The position numbers and the translations under genes are program-made. From positions 1-64,000 of the forward strand of contig JASJBF010000002.1 in NCBI GenBank assembly GCA_030066685.1: a DNA stretch of 64,000 bases. The letters are read 5' to 3'. This document shows positions 7,600-16,623 of this stretch, in pieces (the stretch's first letter is position 1; each line of letters begins with the position of its first letter). The notes beneath the pieces are model-generated. The model saw only the letters and a list, made by a program, of their open reading frames with translations. It was not told where the DNA came from and searched no databases. The stretch comes from Kiloniellales bacterium. Lineage in GTDB: Bacteria; Pseudomonadota; Alphaproteobacteria; Kiloniellales; JAKSBE01.

Positions 7600-7794
7600 A
7601 TGGGAATCCTGCTTTTCGTCATCAGTCTCATCGTCGGCATCGCCGCGGCCATGGCGGCGGGCGCCGGCTCCGGCATGCGCATCGGCGGCGAGGCGCTCGG
7701 CAACGAGCTCGCGGCCTACATGGGCTCGCTCTATGGCCTGCTCGCCGGTGGGACCGGGGTTGCGCTGGGTCTCGTCGTACTCCTGCTGATCTGA
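7600..7794 (+). CDS. Small two-helix membrane protein A
   Basis: Protein of 64 residues with ATG at 7600 after AGAGGG. Two hydrophobic helices (residues 2-22 and 43-64) flank a Gly-rich loop. It pairs with the next small membrane protein 10 bp downstream. Possible roles are membrane anchor or quinone-side partner for a hydrogenase that lacks its own membrane subunit. The family is not recognised. Confidence 0.7.
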   Translation: MGILLFVISLIVGIAAAMAAGAGSGMRIGGEALGNELAAYMGSLYGLLAGGTGVALGLVVLLLI

Positions 7795-7804
7795 GGAGGC
7801 TCGC

Positions 7805-8026
7805 ATGCTCAGCACAGCCGTCGACTCCGCGAAGCTCCTCTTCGCCGGAAAGCTCTTCAAGGACAACGTCAAGGCCCTGCGGCAGCTCGCCATCGGCGCC
7901 GGTGCCGGCGCGGTGACGGTGGTCGTTGTCGGACTGTTTGCCCCGATTTGGGTCGCCGCCATCGTCGGGGGCGCGGTCAGCGGCGGTCTGCAGCCGATCC
8001 TGTTCAAAGACCTCAAGTACGCCTGA
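7805..8026 (+). CDS. Small membrane protein B
   Basis: Protein of 73 residues with a GGAGG site before ATG. An amphipathic basic N-terminal stretch (AKLLFAGKLFKDNVKAL) is followed by one or two hydrophobic helices (residues 28-62). It is tightly linked to protein A and to the NifU-Rieske gene 4 bp downstream. It is probably a membrane tether for the hydrogen-oxidising complex; this is inference from context. Confidence 0.7.
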   Translation: MLSTAVDSAKLLFAGKLFKDNVKALRQLAIGAGAGAVTVVVVGLFAPIWVAAIVGGAVSGGLQPILFKDLKYA

Positions 8027-8030
8027 CGCC

Positions 8031-8912
8031 ATGCCGGAGGGGACCCGCAATCCCGGGACCGTTGTCGAAGAGGAGCGCGGTCTCGCGGCGCTCCTGAACG
8101 ACCTCGCGGCCCTGGAAGCCCTGGCGGAGGGCTGGCCAGCGGAGCAGCGCAACGCTGCGGCCGCCCGCGCCGAGGCGGTCGAGGCCCTGAACGCGGCGGC
8201 CTTTCGGCGCCTGATCCGCAGCCTCAAGACGGTGCCCGGCATGGCCGAGGCGCTGCGCGAAGCCGCGGCGGACGAGCTGGTCTATGCCGTGCTGCGTCGG
8301 CATGGAATCCTCAAGCCCTCGCTCTTCGAGCGGGTCGAGGCGGCCCTCAATACGATCCGCCCGATGCTCGCCGGCCACGGCGGCGATGTCGAACTGGTCG
8401 CCGTGGAGCCGCCGGTCGCCGAGGTCCGCTTCCTCGGCGCTTGCGACGGCTGCCCGGCGTCGGCGCTGACTTTTTACGGCGGCGTCAAGCAGGCGATCCA
8501 AGACCAGGTGCCCGAGATCCGAGAGGTCAGGCAGGTCAAGGGGCTCGAGGGCGGCGGCGCGGAGGCCGTCCATTTCTCCTCGCCCTTCGCCGACTACCTC
8601 GCGGGCGACTGGATCCGGGCCGGTGAGCTTGCGGAGCTGCCCGAGGGCGAGACCCGTGTCCTGGAGCTCGGCGGCCATTCGGTCCTGCTGTCGCGCTTCG
8701 GCGACCGGGTGACGTGCTTCGAGAACGCCTGCGCCCACATGGGCATGGCGATGGACGGCGGCGAGATCCAGGCCGGGCTGATCACCTGTCCCTACCACGG
8801 CTTCCAGTACTCCCTGGAAAGCGGCGAATGCCTGACCGCGCCGGAGGTCCAGCTCCAGCCTCACGGCGTGCGCGTCGTCGGTGACCGCATCGACGTGCGA
8901 CTGACGAGGTGA
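8031..8912 (+). CDS. NifU-Rieske fusion protein, HucE-like
   Basis: Protein of 293 residues in three parts. The N-terminal 100 residues are helical. A NifU C-terminal-type domain (about 105-170) carries the cluster motif CDGCP. A Rieske domain (about 190-290) has CAH (residues about 230-232) and CPYHG. The Rieske pair CxH...CxxH binds [2Fe-2S]. Mycobacterial Huc operons encode a similar protein, HucE, proposed to pass electrons from the hydrogenase toward the quinone pool. The same role is inferred here. The ATG at 8031 follows the previous stop by 4 bp. Confidence 0.88.
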   Translation: MPEGTRNPGTVVEEERGLAALLNDLAALEALAEGWPAEQRNAAAARAEAVEALNAAAFRRLIRSLKTVPGMAEALREAAADELVYAVLRRHGILKPSLFERVEAALNTIRPMLAGHGGDVELVAVEPPVAEVRFLGACDGCPASALTFYGGVKQAIQDQVPEIREVRQVKGLEGGGAEAVHFSSPFADYLAGDWIRAGELAELPEGETRVLELGGHSVLLSRFGDRVTCFENACAHMGMAMDGGEIQAGLITCPYHGFQYSLESGECLTAPEVQLQPHGVRVVGDRIDVRLTR

Positions 8913-8916
8913 GGTG

Positions 8917-10101
8917 ATGCGGGTTGCGCTTTCGCCGGCTTTCGAAGCGGTCAAGGCGCCCGGGACCGCGACCCCCGGCGCAGCCTTGCTCGACCCGTCC
9001 GGTCCCGGCGCGATTCTCGGCTGGACGGCGGACGCGCTCGCCGCGCCGATTGCGCCCGCGCAGAGCACGCTCTTCGGCCCGCGCGGCCTCTGCCTGCATC
9101 CCGACGGCTCCTTCTGGGTGGCGGACAGCGGACACCACCGCCTGCTCGGCTGGCGCCGGGTGCCAGAGGCCGACAACGCGCCTGCCGAGATCGTGATCGG
9201 CCAGCCCGACTTCACCCGTGAGGGGCGCAACGCCAAGGGCTCGGCGGGGCCGGCGACCCTCAACGTCCCGACGGGGGTCTGCGCCTGGGGCAGGGGCCTG
9301 GCCCTGGCCGACGCCTGGAACCACCGCGTGCTCCTGTGGCGCGAGACGCCCGCCGAGTCCGGTCAGCCGGCCGACATCGTCCTGGGCCAGGCCGAGCCGA
9401 CGGCCGTCCGGGCGAACCGCGGCGCAGATCGGCCGACCGCGGCCACCTTGCACTGGCCCTACGGTCTCGCCGAGATCGATGGCCGGCTGGTCGTGGCCGA
9501 CACCGGCAACCGCCGCGTCCTGGTCTGGGAGAACCCGGAGCGCAACGCGCAGCCGGCGGACCGCGTCCTGGGCCAGCTTGACTTCGAGACCCGCGACGAG
9601 AACGCCGGCAGCGAGGTCGGGCCGGTCGGCATGCGCTGGCCCCACGGCATCGCATCGTGGCAGGGTCGACTTGCGATCTCGGATGCCGGCAACAACCGGA
9701 TCATGCTGTGGGACGGCCTCCCGTCGCGTCCGGGCGCAGCCTGCGATCAAGTCCTGGGCCAGGCCAACTTCGCCGCCTGCGATCACAACATGGCCGCCTA
9801 CTACCCCTGCGCCGCGGCCCTCAACATGCCCTATGCGGTCGCGGCCGCGGGCGACCTCCTGATCGCCGCCGACACCGCTAACTCGCGGCTTCTCGGCTGG
9901 TCCGAGCTCGCCACGGCGGCGCCGGCCGAGCGGCTGACCGGCCAGCCGGACTTCGCCTCCAAGGGCGACAACGGCTGGGGCCTGCCCGCGCGCGATACCC
10001 TCTGCTGGCCCTACGGACTTTCGGTCAAGGGACGCCGCGTCGCCGTCGCCGACAGCGGCAACAACCGCGTCCTGCTCTGGGATCTGGCGCATGAAGGGTG
10101 A
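8917..10101 (+). CDS. NHL-repeat beta-propeller protein
   Basis: About 394 residues. Six or so repeats of the type VADTGNRRVLVW / ISDAGNNRIMLW / VADSGNNRVLLW define NHL blades, each followed by a VLGQ(A/L)xF strand. There is no signal peptide. ATG 8917 and GTG 8914 both overlap the GAGGTGA ribosome site; ATG is preferred. The end overlaps hypF by 11 bp. NHL proteins occur in other group 2a hydrogenase operons; a scaffold or docking role is likely, with unknown ligand. Confidence 0.88.
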   Translation: MRVALSPAFEAVKAPGTATPGAALLDPSGPGAILGWTADALAAPIAPAQSTLFGPRGLCLHPDGSFWVADSGHHRLLGWRRVPEADNAPAEIVIGQPDFTREGRNAKGSAGPATLNVPTGVCAWGRGLALADAWNHRVLLWRETPAESGQPADIVLGQAEPTAVRANRGADRPTAATLHWPYGLAEIDGRLVVADTGNRRVLVWENPERNAQPADRVLGQLDFETRDENAGSEVGPVGMRWPHGIASWQGRLAISDAGNNRIMLWDGLPSRPGAACDQVLGQANFAACDHNMAAYYPCAAALNMPYAVAAAGDLLIAADTANSRLLGWSELATAAPAERLTGQPDFASKGDNGWGLPARDTLCWPYGLSVKGRRVAVADSGNNRVLLWDLAHEG

Positions 10102-12481
10102 AGCCATCACGGTGCGCGGCCAGGTCCAGGGCGTCGGCTTCCGCCCGACTGTCTGGCGCATCGCGACCGAGCTGGGCCTCGCCGGCGACGTGCGCAACAC
10201 CGGCGACGGGGTCGAGATCCGGCTCTGGGGGGCGGGGCTGGAGCGCTTCGCCGAGCGCCTCAAGTCGGAGGTTCCCGTCCTGGCGCGGATCGACCGGATC
10301 GAACGGGCGCCCCTCGACGATCCGCCGCCGCAGGGCTTCGAGATCGCCGCCTCGGTCGGCGGCCCCATGCGCGCCTCGGTCGCCCCGGACGTGACGGTTT
10401 GTGCCGACTGCCTGGCCGAGGTCCGCGATCCCTTCGCTCGGCGTTATCGCTATCCCTTCGCGAACTGCACCAACTGCGGGCCGCGGTTTTCCATCGTCGA
10501 GGCCGCCCCCTATGACCGCGATCAGACCACGATGCGGGGCTTTGCGCTCTGCCCGGGGTGTCGCGGCGAGTACGAGGACCCGGCCGACCGCCGCTTCCAC
10601 GCCCAACCGATCGCCTGCCACGCCTGCGGGCCGCGCGCCTGGATCGAGCATCTCGGCGGCGGCGTGGTGAACCACGAGGCCTTCTCCATGCTCGACGACG
10701 TCGATGCCGCCGGCGGCATGCTGATGATGGGCCACATCGTCGCGATCAAGGGCATCGGCGGCTTCCACCTGGCCTGCGACGCGACCAGGGCCGAGGTGGT
10801 GGCCCGCCTGCGCGCCCGCAAGCGCCGGCGCGGCAAGGCCTTCGCGCTGATGGCCCGGGATGTCGCGGTGATCCGGCGCTACTGTGCGGTCTCCGAGGAA
10901 GAGGAAGCCTTGCTGCGCAGCCCGGCGGCGCCAATCGTCCTTCTGGAGGCCTCGGGCGCGCCCTTGCCCGGGGCCGTGGCGCCCGGCCTCGATCGCCTCG
11001 GCTTCATGCTGCCCTACACGCCGCTGCATCACCTGATGCTGCGCCGCATGACCCGGCCGGTGGTCATGACCAGCGGCAACATTTCCGGCCGGCCGCAATG
11101 CGTCACCAACGCGCAGGCCCGGGATCAGCTCGGCGAGGTGGCCGACTTCGCCCTGATGCACGACCGCGAGATCGCCAACCGGATCGACGACTCGGTCCTG
11201 CGCTTCGACCTCGGCCGGCCGCGGCTCCTGCGCCGGGCCCGGGGCTATGCGCCGACGCCCATTCCGCTGCCGGAGGGTTTCGACGATGACGCGCAGGTCC
11301 TGGCCCTCGGCGGCGAGCTGAAGAACACCTTTTGCCTGATCAAGGAGGGCCAAGCGGTCCTGAGCCAGCACATGGGCGACCTGGAGGACGCGACGACGGC
11401 CGAAGACGTCGCCCACAACCTCGCGCTCTACCGCCAGGTCTACGAGCATGCGCCGGATCTGATCGCGGTCGATCGACATCCCGACTACCTCTCGACCAAG
11501 CGCGGGCAGGAGATGGCGGCGCAGGCCGGTCTGCCGCTGGTCGAGGTGCAGCATCACCATGCCCACGCCGCGGCCTGCCTGGCCGAGAACGGCCGGCCGC
11601 TGGACGCGGCACCGGTGCTCGGCGTCGTTCTCGACGGCCTCGGCTTCGGTGCCGACGGGACGGTCTGGGGCGGCGAGTTCCTGGCCTGCGACTACCGCGG
11701 TTTTCGGCGCCTGGCCTGCCTCAAGCCGGTGGCGCTTCCGGGCGGGGCCGCCGCTGTCCGCGAGCCCTGGCGCAACGCCTACGCCCACCTCATGGCCGAG
11801 ATGGGCTGGGCCGAGTTTGCGATGAACTTCGGCCACCTCGAAGTTTTTGCCCGGCTCGAAGCGGCGCCGCGCAAGGCCCTCGACGCGATGATCGCCAAGG
11901 GCTTGAACTCGCCACTGTCCTCCTCCTGCGGCCGGCTCTTCGACGCCGCGGCCGCGCTCTGCGGTCTCGCCTGGGAGACCCAGGCCTACGAAGGCGAAGC
12001 CGCGATGCGCCTGGAGGCGGCGCTGGATCCCGACGCCCTCGGCGAGTCGGAGGAGATGGCCTATCCCTTCGCGATCCCGCTGCTCGGCGGCAAAGGTTTG
12101 CCTTACATCGAGCCTCTGGCGGTCTGGCGCGCTTTGCTCGGCGACCTGCACCTCGGGACGCCGCTCGGCGTGATCTCGGCCCGTTTTCACCGCGGCCTGG
12201 CCAAGGCGATCGTGGCCATGGCGCTGCGCGTGGGGGGCGAGGATCGCAGCTTTTCGACCGTTGCCCTCAGCGGCGGCTGCTTCCAGAACGCGACGCTTTT
12301 CGCCCTGGTCCACGAGGGCCTCGTGGCCCAGGGCTTCGAGGTGCTGAGTCACGAGAAGGTGCCGGCGAACGACGGCGGCCTGGCGCTCGGCCAGGCGGTG
12401 GTCGCGCTGGCAACCGAACAAAGAACTTCAGGAGAGAGCCATGTGCCTGGGGATCCCGGGGCGGGTCGTCGAGATCAGTGA
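10091..12481 (+). CDS. hypF: Carbamoyltransferase HypF
   Basis: 796 residues, full length. An acylphosphatase-like domain (GQVQGVGFRP near residue 10) is followed by four CxxC zinc motifs (CADC, CTNC, CPGC, CHAC), a YrdC-like domain and the C-terminal Kae1-like domain with HHHAHAA. HypF makes the thiocarbamate on HypE from carbamoyl phosphate, the first step of cyanide ligand synthesis. It overlaps the NHL gene at the start and hypC by 41 bp at the end, so it is tightly coupled. Confidence 0.97.
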   Translation: MKGEAITVRGQVQGVGFRPTVWRIATELGLAGDVRNTGDGVEIRLWGAGLERFAERLKSEVPVLARIDRIERAPLDDPPPQGFEIAASVGGPMRASVAPDVTVCADCLAEVRDPFARRYRYPFANCTNCGPRFSIVEAAPYDRDQTTMRGFALCPGCRGEYEDPADRRFHAQPIACHACGPRAWIEHLGGGVVNHEAFSMLDDVDAAGGMLMMGHIVAIKGIGGFHLACDATRAEVVARLRARKRRRGKAFALMARDVAVIRRYCAVSEEEEALLRSPAAPIVLLEASGAPLPGAVAPGLDRLGFMLPYTPLHHLMLRRMTRPVVMTSGNISGRPQCVTNAQARDQLGEVADFALMHDREIANRIDDSVLRFDLGRPRLLRRARGYAPTPIPLPEGFDDDAQVLALGGELKNTFCLIKEGQAVLSQHMGDLEDATTAEDVAHNLALYRQVYEHAPDLIAVDRHPDYLSTKRGQEMAAQAGLPLVEVQHHHAHAAACLAENGRPLDAAPVLGVVLDGLGFGADGTVWGGEFLACDYRGFRRLACLKPVALPGGAAAVREPWRNAYAHLMAEMGWAEFAMNFGHLEVFARLEAAPRKALDAMIAKGLNSPLSSSCGRLFDAAAALCGLAWETQAYEGEAAMRLEAALDPDALGESEEMAYPFAIPLLGGKGLPYIEPLAVWRALLGDLHLGTPLGVISARFHRGLAKAIVAMALRVGGEDRSFSTVALSGGCFQNATLFALVHEGLVAQGFEVLSHEKVPANDGGLALGQAVVALATEQRTSGESHVPGDPGAGRRDQ

Positions 12482-12722
12482 CCCCGAAAAGAAGCTCGGC
12501 CTGGTCGAGGTCGGCGGCGTCCGGCGCCAGGTCAACCTGGCCTGCATCGTGACCGAAGACCATCCCGTCGAGGCCTGCGTCGGCGACTGGGTGCTGGTGC
12601 ACGTCGGCTTCGCCATGAGCCGGATCGACGAGGCGCAGGCGGCCGAGACCCTGGAGATCCTGACCCAGCTCGGCGAAGTGCAAGAGGAGCTCGCGGCCAT
12701 GCGGGCCTCCGGAAAGGCATGA
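12441..12722 (+). CDS. hypC: Hydrogenase chaperone HypC
   Basis: 93 residues. It begins MCLGIPGRV; Cys2 is the conserved residue that binds the iron centre and the HupL precursor. A GGAGAG site lies before ATG inside the hypF 3' end. It works with HypD to build Fe(CN)2CO. The C-terminal tail is a longer acidic helix than in minimal family members. Confidence 0.96.
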   Translation: MCLGIPGRVVEISDPEKKLGLVEVGGVRRQVNLACIVTEDHPVEACVGDWVLVHVGFAMSRIDEAQAAETLEILTQLGEVQEELAAMRASGKA

Positions 12723-12726
12723 GACC

Positions 12727-13419
12727 ATGACCGGAACCTTGGAGAGCCTCTATCCCTTCCTGCACGGCCGGAAGCAGGACCAAGCGGCCGTCCGGGCCGG
12801 CCTGCTGGAGTCCCTGCGGCAGAAGGCCGAGCACTCGGTCGAGACCAAGCGCCGCTTTTTCGACGACAACGCCGAATCGCTGGTCGCGGTCGCCCGCGCC
12901 GTCGCCACGGTCTACAGCAAGCAGGGCCGCCTCTTCACCATGGGCAACGGCGGCTCCTCCTGCGACGCCGCACACATCGCGGTCGAGTTCCAGCATCCGG
13001 TGACCGCCGGCCGTCCGGCGCTGCCAGCCGTGAACCTGACCGCCGACGCGGCGGTCATGACGGCGCTCGGCAACGACCTGGGCTTCGAGCACGTCTACCT
13101 GCGCCAGATCGTCGCCCACGGCCGGCCAGGCGACGGCCTGATCGGGGTCTCGACCAGCGGCAACTCCGGCAACCTCATGGCCGCCTTCGACAAGGCCAAG
13201 GAGATCGGTCTGACGACCATCGGCCTGGCCGGCATGGAGGGTGGCGAGATGGCGCGCAGCCCGAGCCTGGACCATTGCCTGGTGGTGCGCACGGACAGCA
13301 TCCACCGCATCCAGGAATGCCACGTCGCGATCTATCACATCCTCTGGGACCTCGTGCACACCCTGCTGGCCGACGATCGCGGCGGCCTCGCGTCAGAGGC
13401 GGAGGAGACGAGCCGATGA
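12727..13419 (+). CDS. SIS-domain protein, GmhA-like, in hyp operon
   Basis: 230 residues with a sugar-isomerase (SIS) fold. MGNGGSSCDAAH and GVSTSGNSGN are the phosphosugar-binding loops of GmhA-like proteins. It sits between hypC and hypD with 4-bp spacing before and an ATGA overlap after, so it belongs to the maturation operon rather than to LPS heptose synthesis; no other heptose gene is near. Similar genes occur inside hyp operons of other bacteria. The true substrate is unknown. Confidence 0.85.
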   Translation: MTGTLESLYPFLHGRKQDQAAVRAGLLESLRQKAEHSVETKRRFFDDNAESLVAVARAVATVYSKQGRLFTMGNGGSSCDAAHIAVEFQHPVTAGRPALPAVNLTADAAVMTALGNDLGFEHVYLRQIVAHGRPGDGLIGVSTSGNSGNLMAAFDKAKEIGLTTIGLAGMEGGEMARSPSLDHCLVVRTDSIHRIQECHVAIYHILWDLVHTLLADDRGGLASEAEETSR

Positions 13420-14570
13420 AGTACGTCGACGAGTTCCGCGATCCGGCCAAGGCCAGGGTTCTGTTCCGCGAGATCGAGGACCTGGTCGGCCGGATCGAGC
13501 TCTGCCAGAGCCGGCCTCTGCGGATCATGGAGGTCTGCGGCGGGCACACCCATTCGATCTTCCGCTACGGCCTCGAGGCCATGCTGCCGAAGCAGATCGA
13601 GCTGATCCACGGACCGGGCTGCCCGGTCTGCGTCCTGCCCATGGGCCGGGTCGACGATTGCGTCGCACTGGCCGAGCAACCGGACGTGATCTTCACCACC
13701 TTCGGTGATGCCATGCGGGTGCCGGGCTCGAAGAAGAGCCTGATGCAGGCCAAGGCCGAAGGGGCCGACGTCCGCATGGTCTACTCGCCCCTCGACGCCC
13801 TGCAGCTCGCCCGCGACAACCCGGATCGCGAAGTGGTCTTTTTCGGCCTGGGCTTCGAGACGACCATGCCAAGCACGGCCCTGACGGTGCTCCAGGCCGA
13901 GGCCGAGGGCATCGCGAACTTCTCGCTTTTCTGCAACCACATCACCATCATCCCGACGATCAAGGCGATCCTCGATTCGCCGGACCTGCGGATCGACGGC
14001 TTCCTCGGGCCCGGACACGTCTCCATGGTGATCGGCAACCGTCCCTACGCCTTCATCGCCGAGCGCTACCGGCGGCCGGTGGTCATCGCCGGCTTCGAGC
14101 CGCTCGACATCCTGCAGTCGATCTGGATGGTGCTGAAGCAGTTCGACGAGGGCCGCTGCGAGATCGAGAACCAGTACGACCGGATCGTGCCCGGCGCGGG
14201 CAACGACCAGGCCCTGGCGGCGGTCGGCGAGGTCTTCGAGCTGCGCGAGTACTTCGAATGGCGCGGCCTGGGCTCGATCGACCATTCCGGCGTGCGCATC
14301 CGCGAGGCCTATGCGCGCTTCGATGCCGAGCGCAGATTCGCGGTGCCGCAGCTCAAGATCGCCGATCCCAAGTCCTGCCAGTGCGGCGAGGTCCTGAAGG
14401 GTGTGATCAAGCCCTGGCAGTGCAAGGTCTTCGGCAAGGCCTGCACGCCGGAAACCCCGATGGGCGCCCTGATGGTCTCGAGCGAGGGCGCCTGCGCCGC
14501 CTACTACAATTACGGCCGCCTCGACCTCGCCGCGCTGGCCGCGCAAAAGGAAGAGGCGCTGCCGCGATGA
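13416..14570 (+). CDS. hypD: Hydrogenase maturation factor HypD
   Basis: 384 residues; ATG overlaps the preceding stop (ATGA). Conserved motifs: EVCGGHTHS (residues about 40-48), GPGCPVC, GFETT, and the C-terminal [4Fe-4S] cysteines in SCQCGEV, CKVFGKAC and EGACAAYYNY. Together with HypC it holds the iron while CN and CO ligands are added. Confidence 0.97.
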   Translation: MKYVDEFRDPAKARVLFREIEDLVGRIELCQSRPLRIMEVCGGHTHSIFRYGLEAMLPKQIELIHGPGCPVCVLPMGRVDDCVALAEQPDVIFTTFGDAMRVPGSKKSLMQAKAEGADVRMVYSPLDALQLARDNPDREVVFFGLGFETTMPSTALTVLQAEAEGIANFSLFCNHITIIPTIKAILDSPDLRIDGFLGPGHVSMVIGNRPYAFIAERYRRPVVIAGFEPLDILQSIWMVLKQFDEGRCEIENQYDRIVPGAGNDQALAAVGEVFELREYFEWRGLGSIDHSGVRIREAYARFDAERRFAVPQLKIADPKSCQCGEVLKGVIKPWQCKVFGKACTPETPMGALMVSSEGACAAYYNYGRLDLAALAAQKEEALPR

Positions 14571-15649
14571 ACATGCCCCTCTCCAAGGGCGACGTGCCCG
14601 GGTCGCCGCGCCGCCGCGCCCGGGTCAGCCTGCCGAAGGTCACCCTGGCCCATGGCAGCGGCGGCAAGGCCATGCGCGATTTGATCGACGACGTCTTCCT
14701 CGGCGCCTTCGACAACCCGGCGCTGGCGCCGCTGGAGGACCAGGCCCGCTTCGACCTGGCATCCCTGCAGGCCCAGGGCGACCGCCTAGCCTTCACGACC
14801 GACGGCTACGTCGTCGATCCCTTGACCTTTCCCGGCGGCGACATCGGCAAGCTGGCGGTCTGCGGCACGGTCAACGACCTGGCGGTCAGCGGCGCCCGAC
14901 CGCTCTACCTCAGCTGCGGCATGATTATCGAAGAGGGCTTTCCGGTCGAGGACCTGCGGCGCATCGCCGCCTCGATGCGCGCCGCCGCCGATGAGGCCGG
15001 CGTCGCCATCGTGACCGGCGATACCAAGGTCGTTCACAAGGGCGCGGCGGACAAGCTCTTCATCAATACGGCCGGGGTCGGCGTGATTCCCGCCGGCTGC
15101 GAGATCGCCGCCGAGCGGGCCCGGCCCGGCGACCTCGTCCTGGTCAACGGCCTGCTGGGGGACCACGGCGCGGCCATCCTCGACGCCCGCGGCGACTTGG
15201 CGCTGGACTCGTCGATCGAGAGCGACTGCGCGCCGCTGAACGGCCTGATCGACGCGATCCTGGCCGCCTGTTCGGAGGTGCACTGCCTGCGTGATGCGAC
15301 CCGCGGCGGCGTGGCGACCGTGCTCAACGAGTTCGCCCAGGCCGCCGCTGTCGCGATCGAGATCGAGGAGGCCGCCCTGCCGTTGCGCGAGGAGGTCAAG
15401 GGCTTCTGCGAGATCCTCGGCCTCGATCCGCTCTATCTGGCGAATGAAGGCAAGCTGGTCATGGTCCTGCCGGAGGACCAGGCGGCGGCGGCACTTGCCG
15501 CGATGCGCGCCCACCCGGCCGGACGGCAGGCGGCCGTGATCGGCCGCGTGCTTTCGGAACCTGAAGGAGCCGTCGTCATGAAGACGCTATTCGGCGGTGC
15601 GCGGGTGGTCGACATGCTGGTCGGCGACCAGCTGCCGCGAATCTGCTGA
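14567..15649 (+). CDS. hypE: Carbamoyl dehydratase HypE
   Basis: 360 residues of the PurM/SelD fold; ATG overlaps the hypD stop. HGSGGKAM near residue 30 binds ATP. The protein ends PRIC, the C-terminal Cys that carries the thiocarbamate made by HypF and is dehydrated to thiocyanate. The N-terminal extension of about 20 residues (rich in Arg and Pro) is slightly long for the family. Confidence 0.97.
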   Translation: MNMPLSKGDVPGSPRRRARVSLPKVTLAHGSGGKAMRDLIDDVFLGAFDNPALAPLEDQARFDLASLQAQGDRLAFTTDGYVVDPLTFPGGDIGKLAVCGTVNDLAVSGARPLYLSCGMIIEEGFPVEDLRRIAASMRAAADEAGVAIVTGDTKVVHKGAADKLFINTAGVGVIPAGCEIAAERARPGDLVLVNGLLGDHGAAILDARGDLALDSSIESDCAPLNGLIDAILAACSEVHCLRDATRGGVATVLNEFAQAAAVAIEIEEAALPLREEVKGFCEILGLDPLYLANEGKLVMVLPEDQAAAALAAMRAHPAGRQAAVIGRVLSEPEGAVVMKTLFGGARVVDMLVGDQLPRIC

Positions 15650-15661
15650 AGGGGTGAGGGT

Positions 15662-16381
15662 GTGGAAGGATTTCTGGCGCTCGGACTTCTGATCGGCATG
15701 CAGCACGCGCTTGAAGCCGACCACCTCGCGGCGGTCGGCACCATGGCGGCCGGCCAAGACGGAAGCAAAGGCCGCCTTGCCTTGCGCGGCGCGGTCTGGG
15801 GGCTGGGCCATACCGTCACGCTCTTCGCAATCTGCACGGCCGTGATCCTCTTGGGGATGAGCCTGACCGAACGGATGGCCGCGACGCTCGAGTTCGGGGT
15901 TGGCGTGATGCTGGTGTTTCTCGGTCTCGATGTCCTGCGCCGGATGCGTTCGCAGCGGATTCATTTTCACGCTCACGAACACGACGGCGGCCGCCCGCAT
16001 ATCCATGCCCACAGCCATCTGGGCGCAACCGCCCCCCACGGCCAGGACCCGCACGAGCACCGCCATCCCGAAGGTTTCCTGCTGCGGGCTCTGGTGATCG
16101 GCCTCGTCCATGGCGCTGCCGGCTCGGCCGGGCTGCTGGCGCTGGCCGTCGCCGCGACCCGGGACCCCTGGTCGGCCCTCGGCTACGTTGCAGTCTTCGG
16201 CCTCGGCTCGATTCTTGGCATGGCGGCGCTCTCTTTCGTCGCCGCCTGGCCCCTTAGGGCTGCGGAGCGCCACGCCAAGTGGCTGCACGGCGGCCTGTCG
16301 CTCGGCGCCGCGATGCTCGCCGTCGGTATCGGCTTCGACGTCATGGCTGAAACGGCGGCCAGGGCCTGGGGAGGCATTTGA
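15662..16381 (+). CDS. Nickel permease (NiCoT/UreH-type)
   Basis: 239 residues from GTG with a GGTGAGGG site. The first helix has HALEADHLAAVG, the HX4DH nickel signature of NiCoT transporters, and a second His motif sits in VHGAAGSAG. A cytoplasmic or periplasmic loop around residues 100-135 is packed with His (HFHAHEHDGG, HIHAHSH). About six membrane helices. It lies 12 bp after hypE and overlaps hypA by one base, so it supplies nickel for this enzyme. Confidence 0.88.
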   Translation: MEGFLALGLLIGMQHALEADHLAAVGTMAAGQDGSKGRLALRGAVWGLGHTVTLFAICTAVILLGMSLTERMAATLEFGVGVMLVFLGLDVLRRMRSQRIHFHAHEHDGGRPHIHAHSHLGATAPHGQDPHEHRHPEGFLLRALVIGLVHGAAGSAGLLALAVAATRDPWSALGYVAVFGLGSILGMAALSFVAAWPLRAAERHAKWLHGGLSLGAAMLAVGIGFDVMAETAARAWGGI

Positions 16382-16623
16382 TGCACGAGCTCGGCCTGAC
16401 TCGGAACGTCGTTGCGATCGTCGCGGAGCACGCCGCTGGGCGAAAGGTGCGACGCGTCCGGCTCGCCATCGGGCCGCTGGCCTGCGTCGAGCGACGGGCC
16501 TTGAGCTTCTGCTTCGACATCGTGGCCGAAGGGACGCCGCTGGCAGGCGCCGCGCTCGAGTTCCTCGATGCCGAGGGCGATACCTTTCTGATCAAGGATT
16601 TCGAACTGGAGGAGGCGGCCTGA
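16381..16623 (+). CDS. hypA: HypA homologue lacking the zinc domain
   Basis: 80 residues against the usual 113-118. The N-terminus MHELGL keeps His2 and Glu3, the nickel ligands, and the alpha/beta domain runs to GAALEFLDAEG. The next residues (DTFLIKDFELEEAA) correspond to the C-terminal strand and tail of normal HypA. The segment that should carry the two CxxC zinc motifs is missing, apparently by a clean in-frame loss; no Cys codons occur there in any frame. It overlaps the permease start-stop (TGATG) and hypB. Nickel delivery to HypB or HupL may still work, but Zn-dependent folding cannot. Confidence 0.88.
   Translation: MHELGLTRNVVAIVAEHAAGRKVRRVRLAIGPLACVERRALSFCFDIVAEGTPLAGAALEFLDAEGDTFLIKDFELEEAA

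Noticed and set aside
12727-13419. Phosphoheptose isomerase for LPS
   Set aside because: The fold fits, but coupling inside hypC-hypD and lack of other heptose genes argue against that role, so no gmhA symbol was given.
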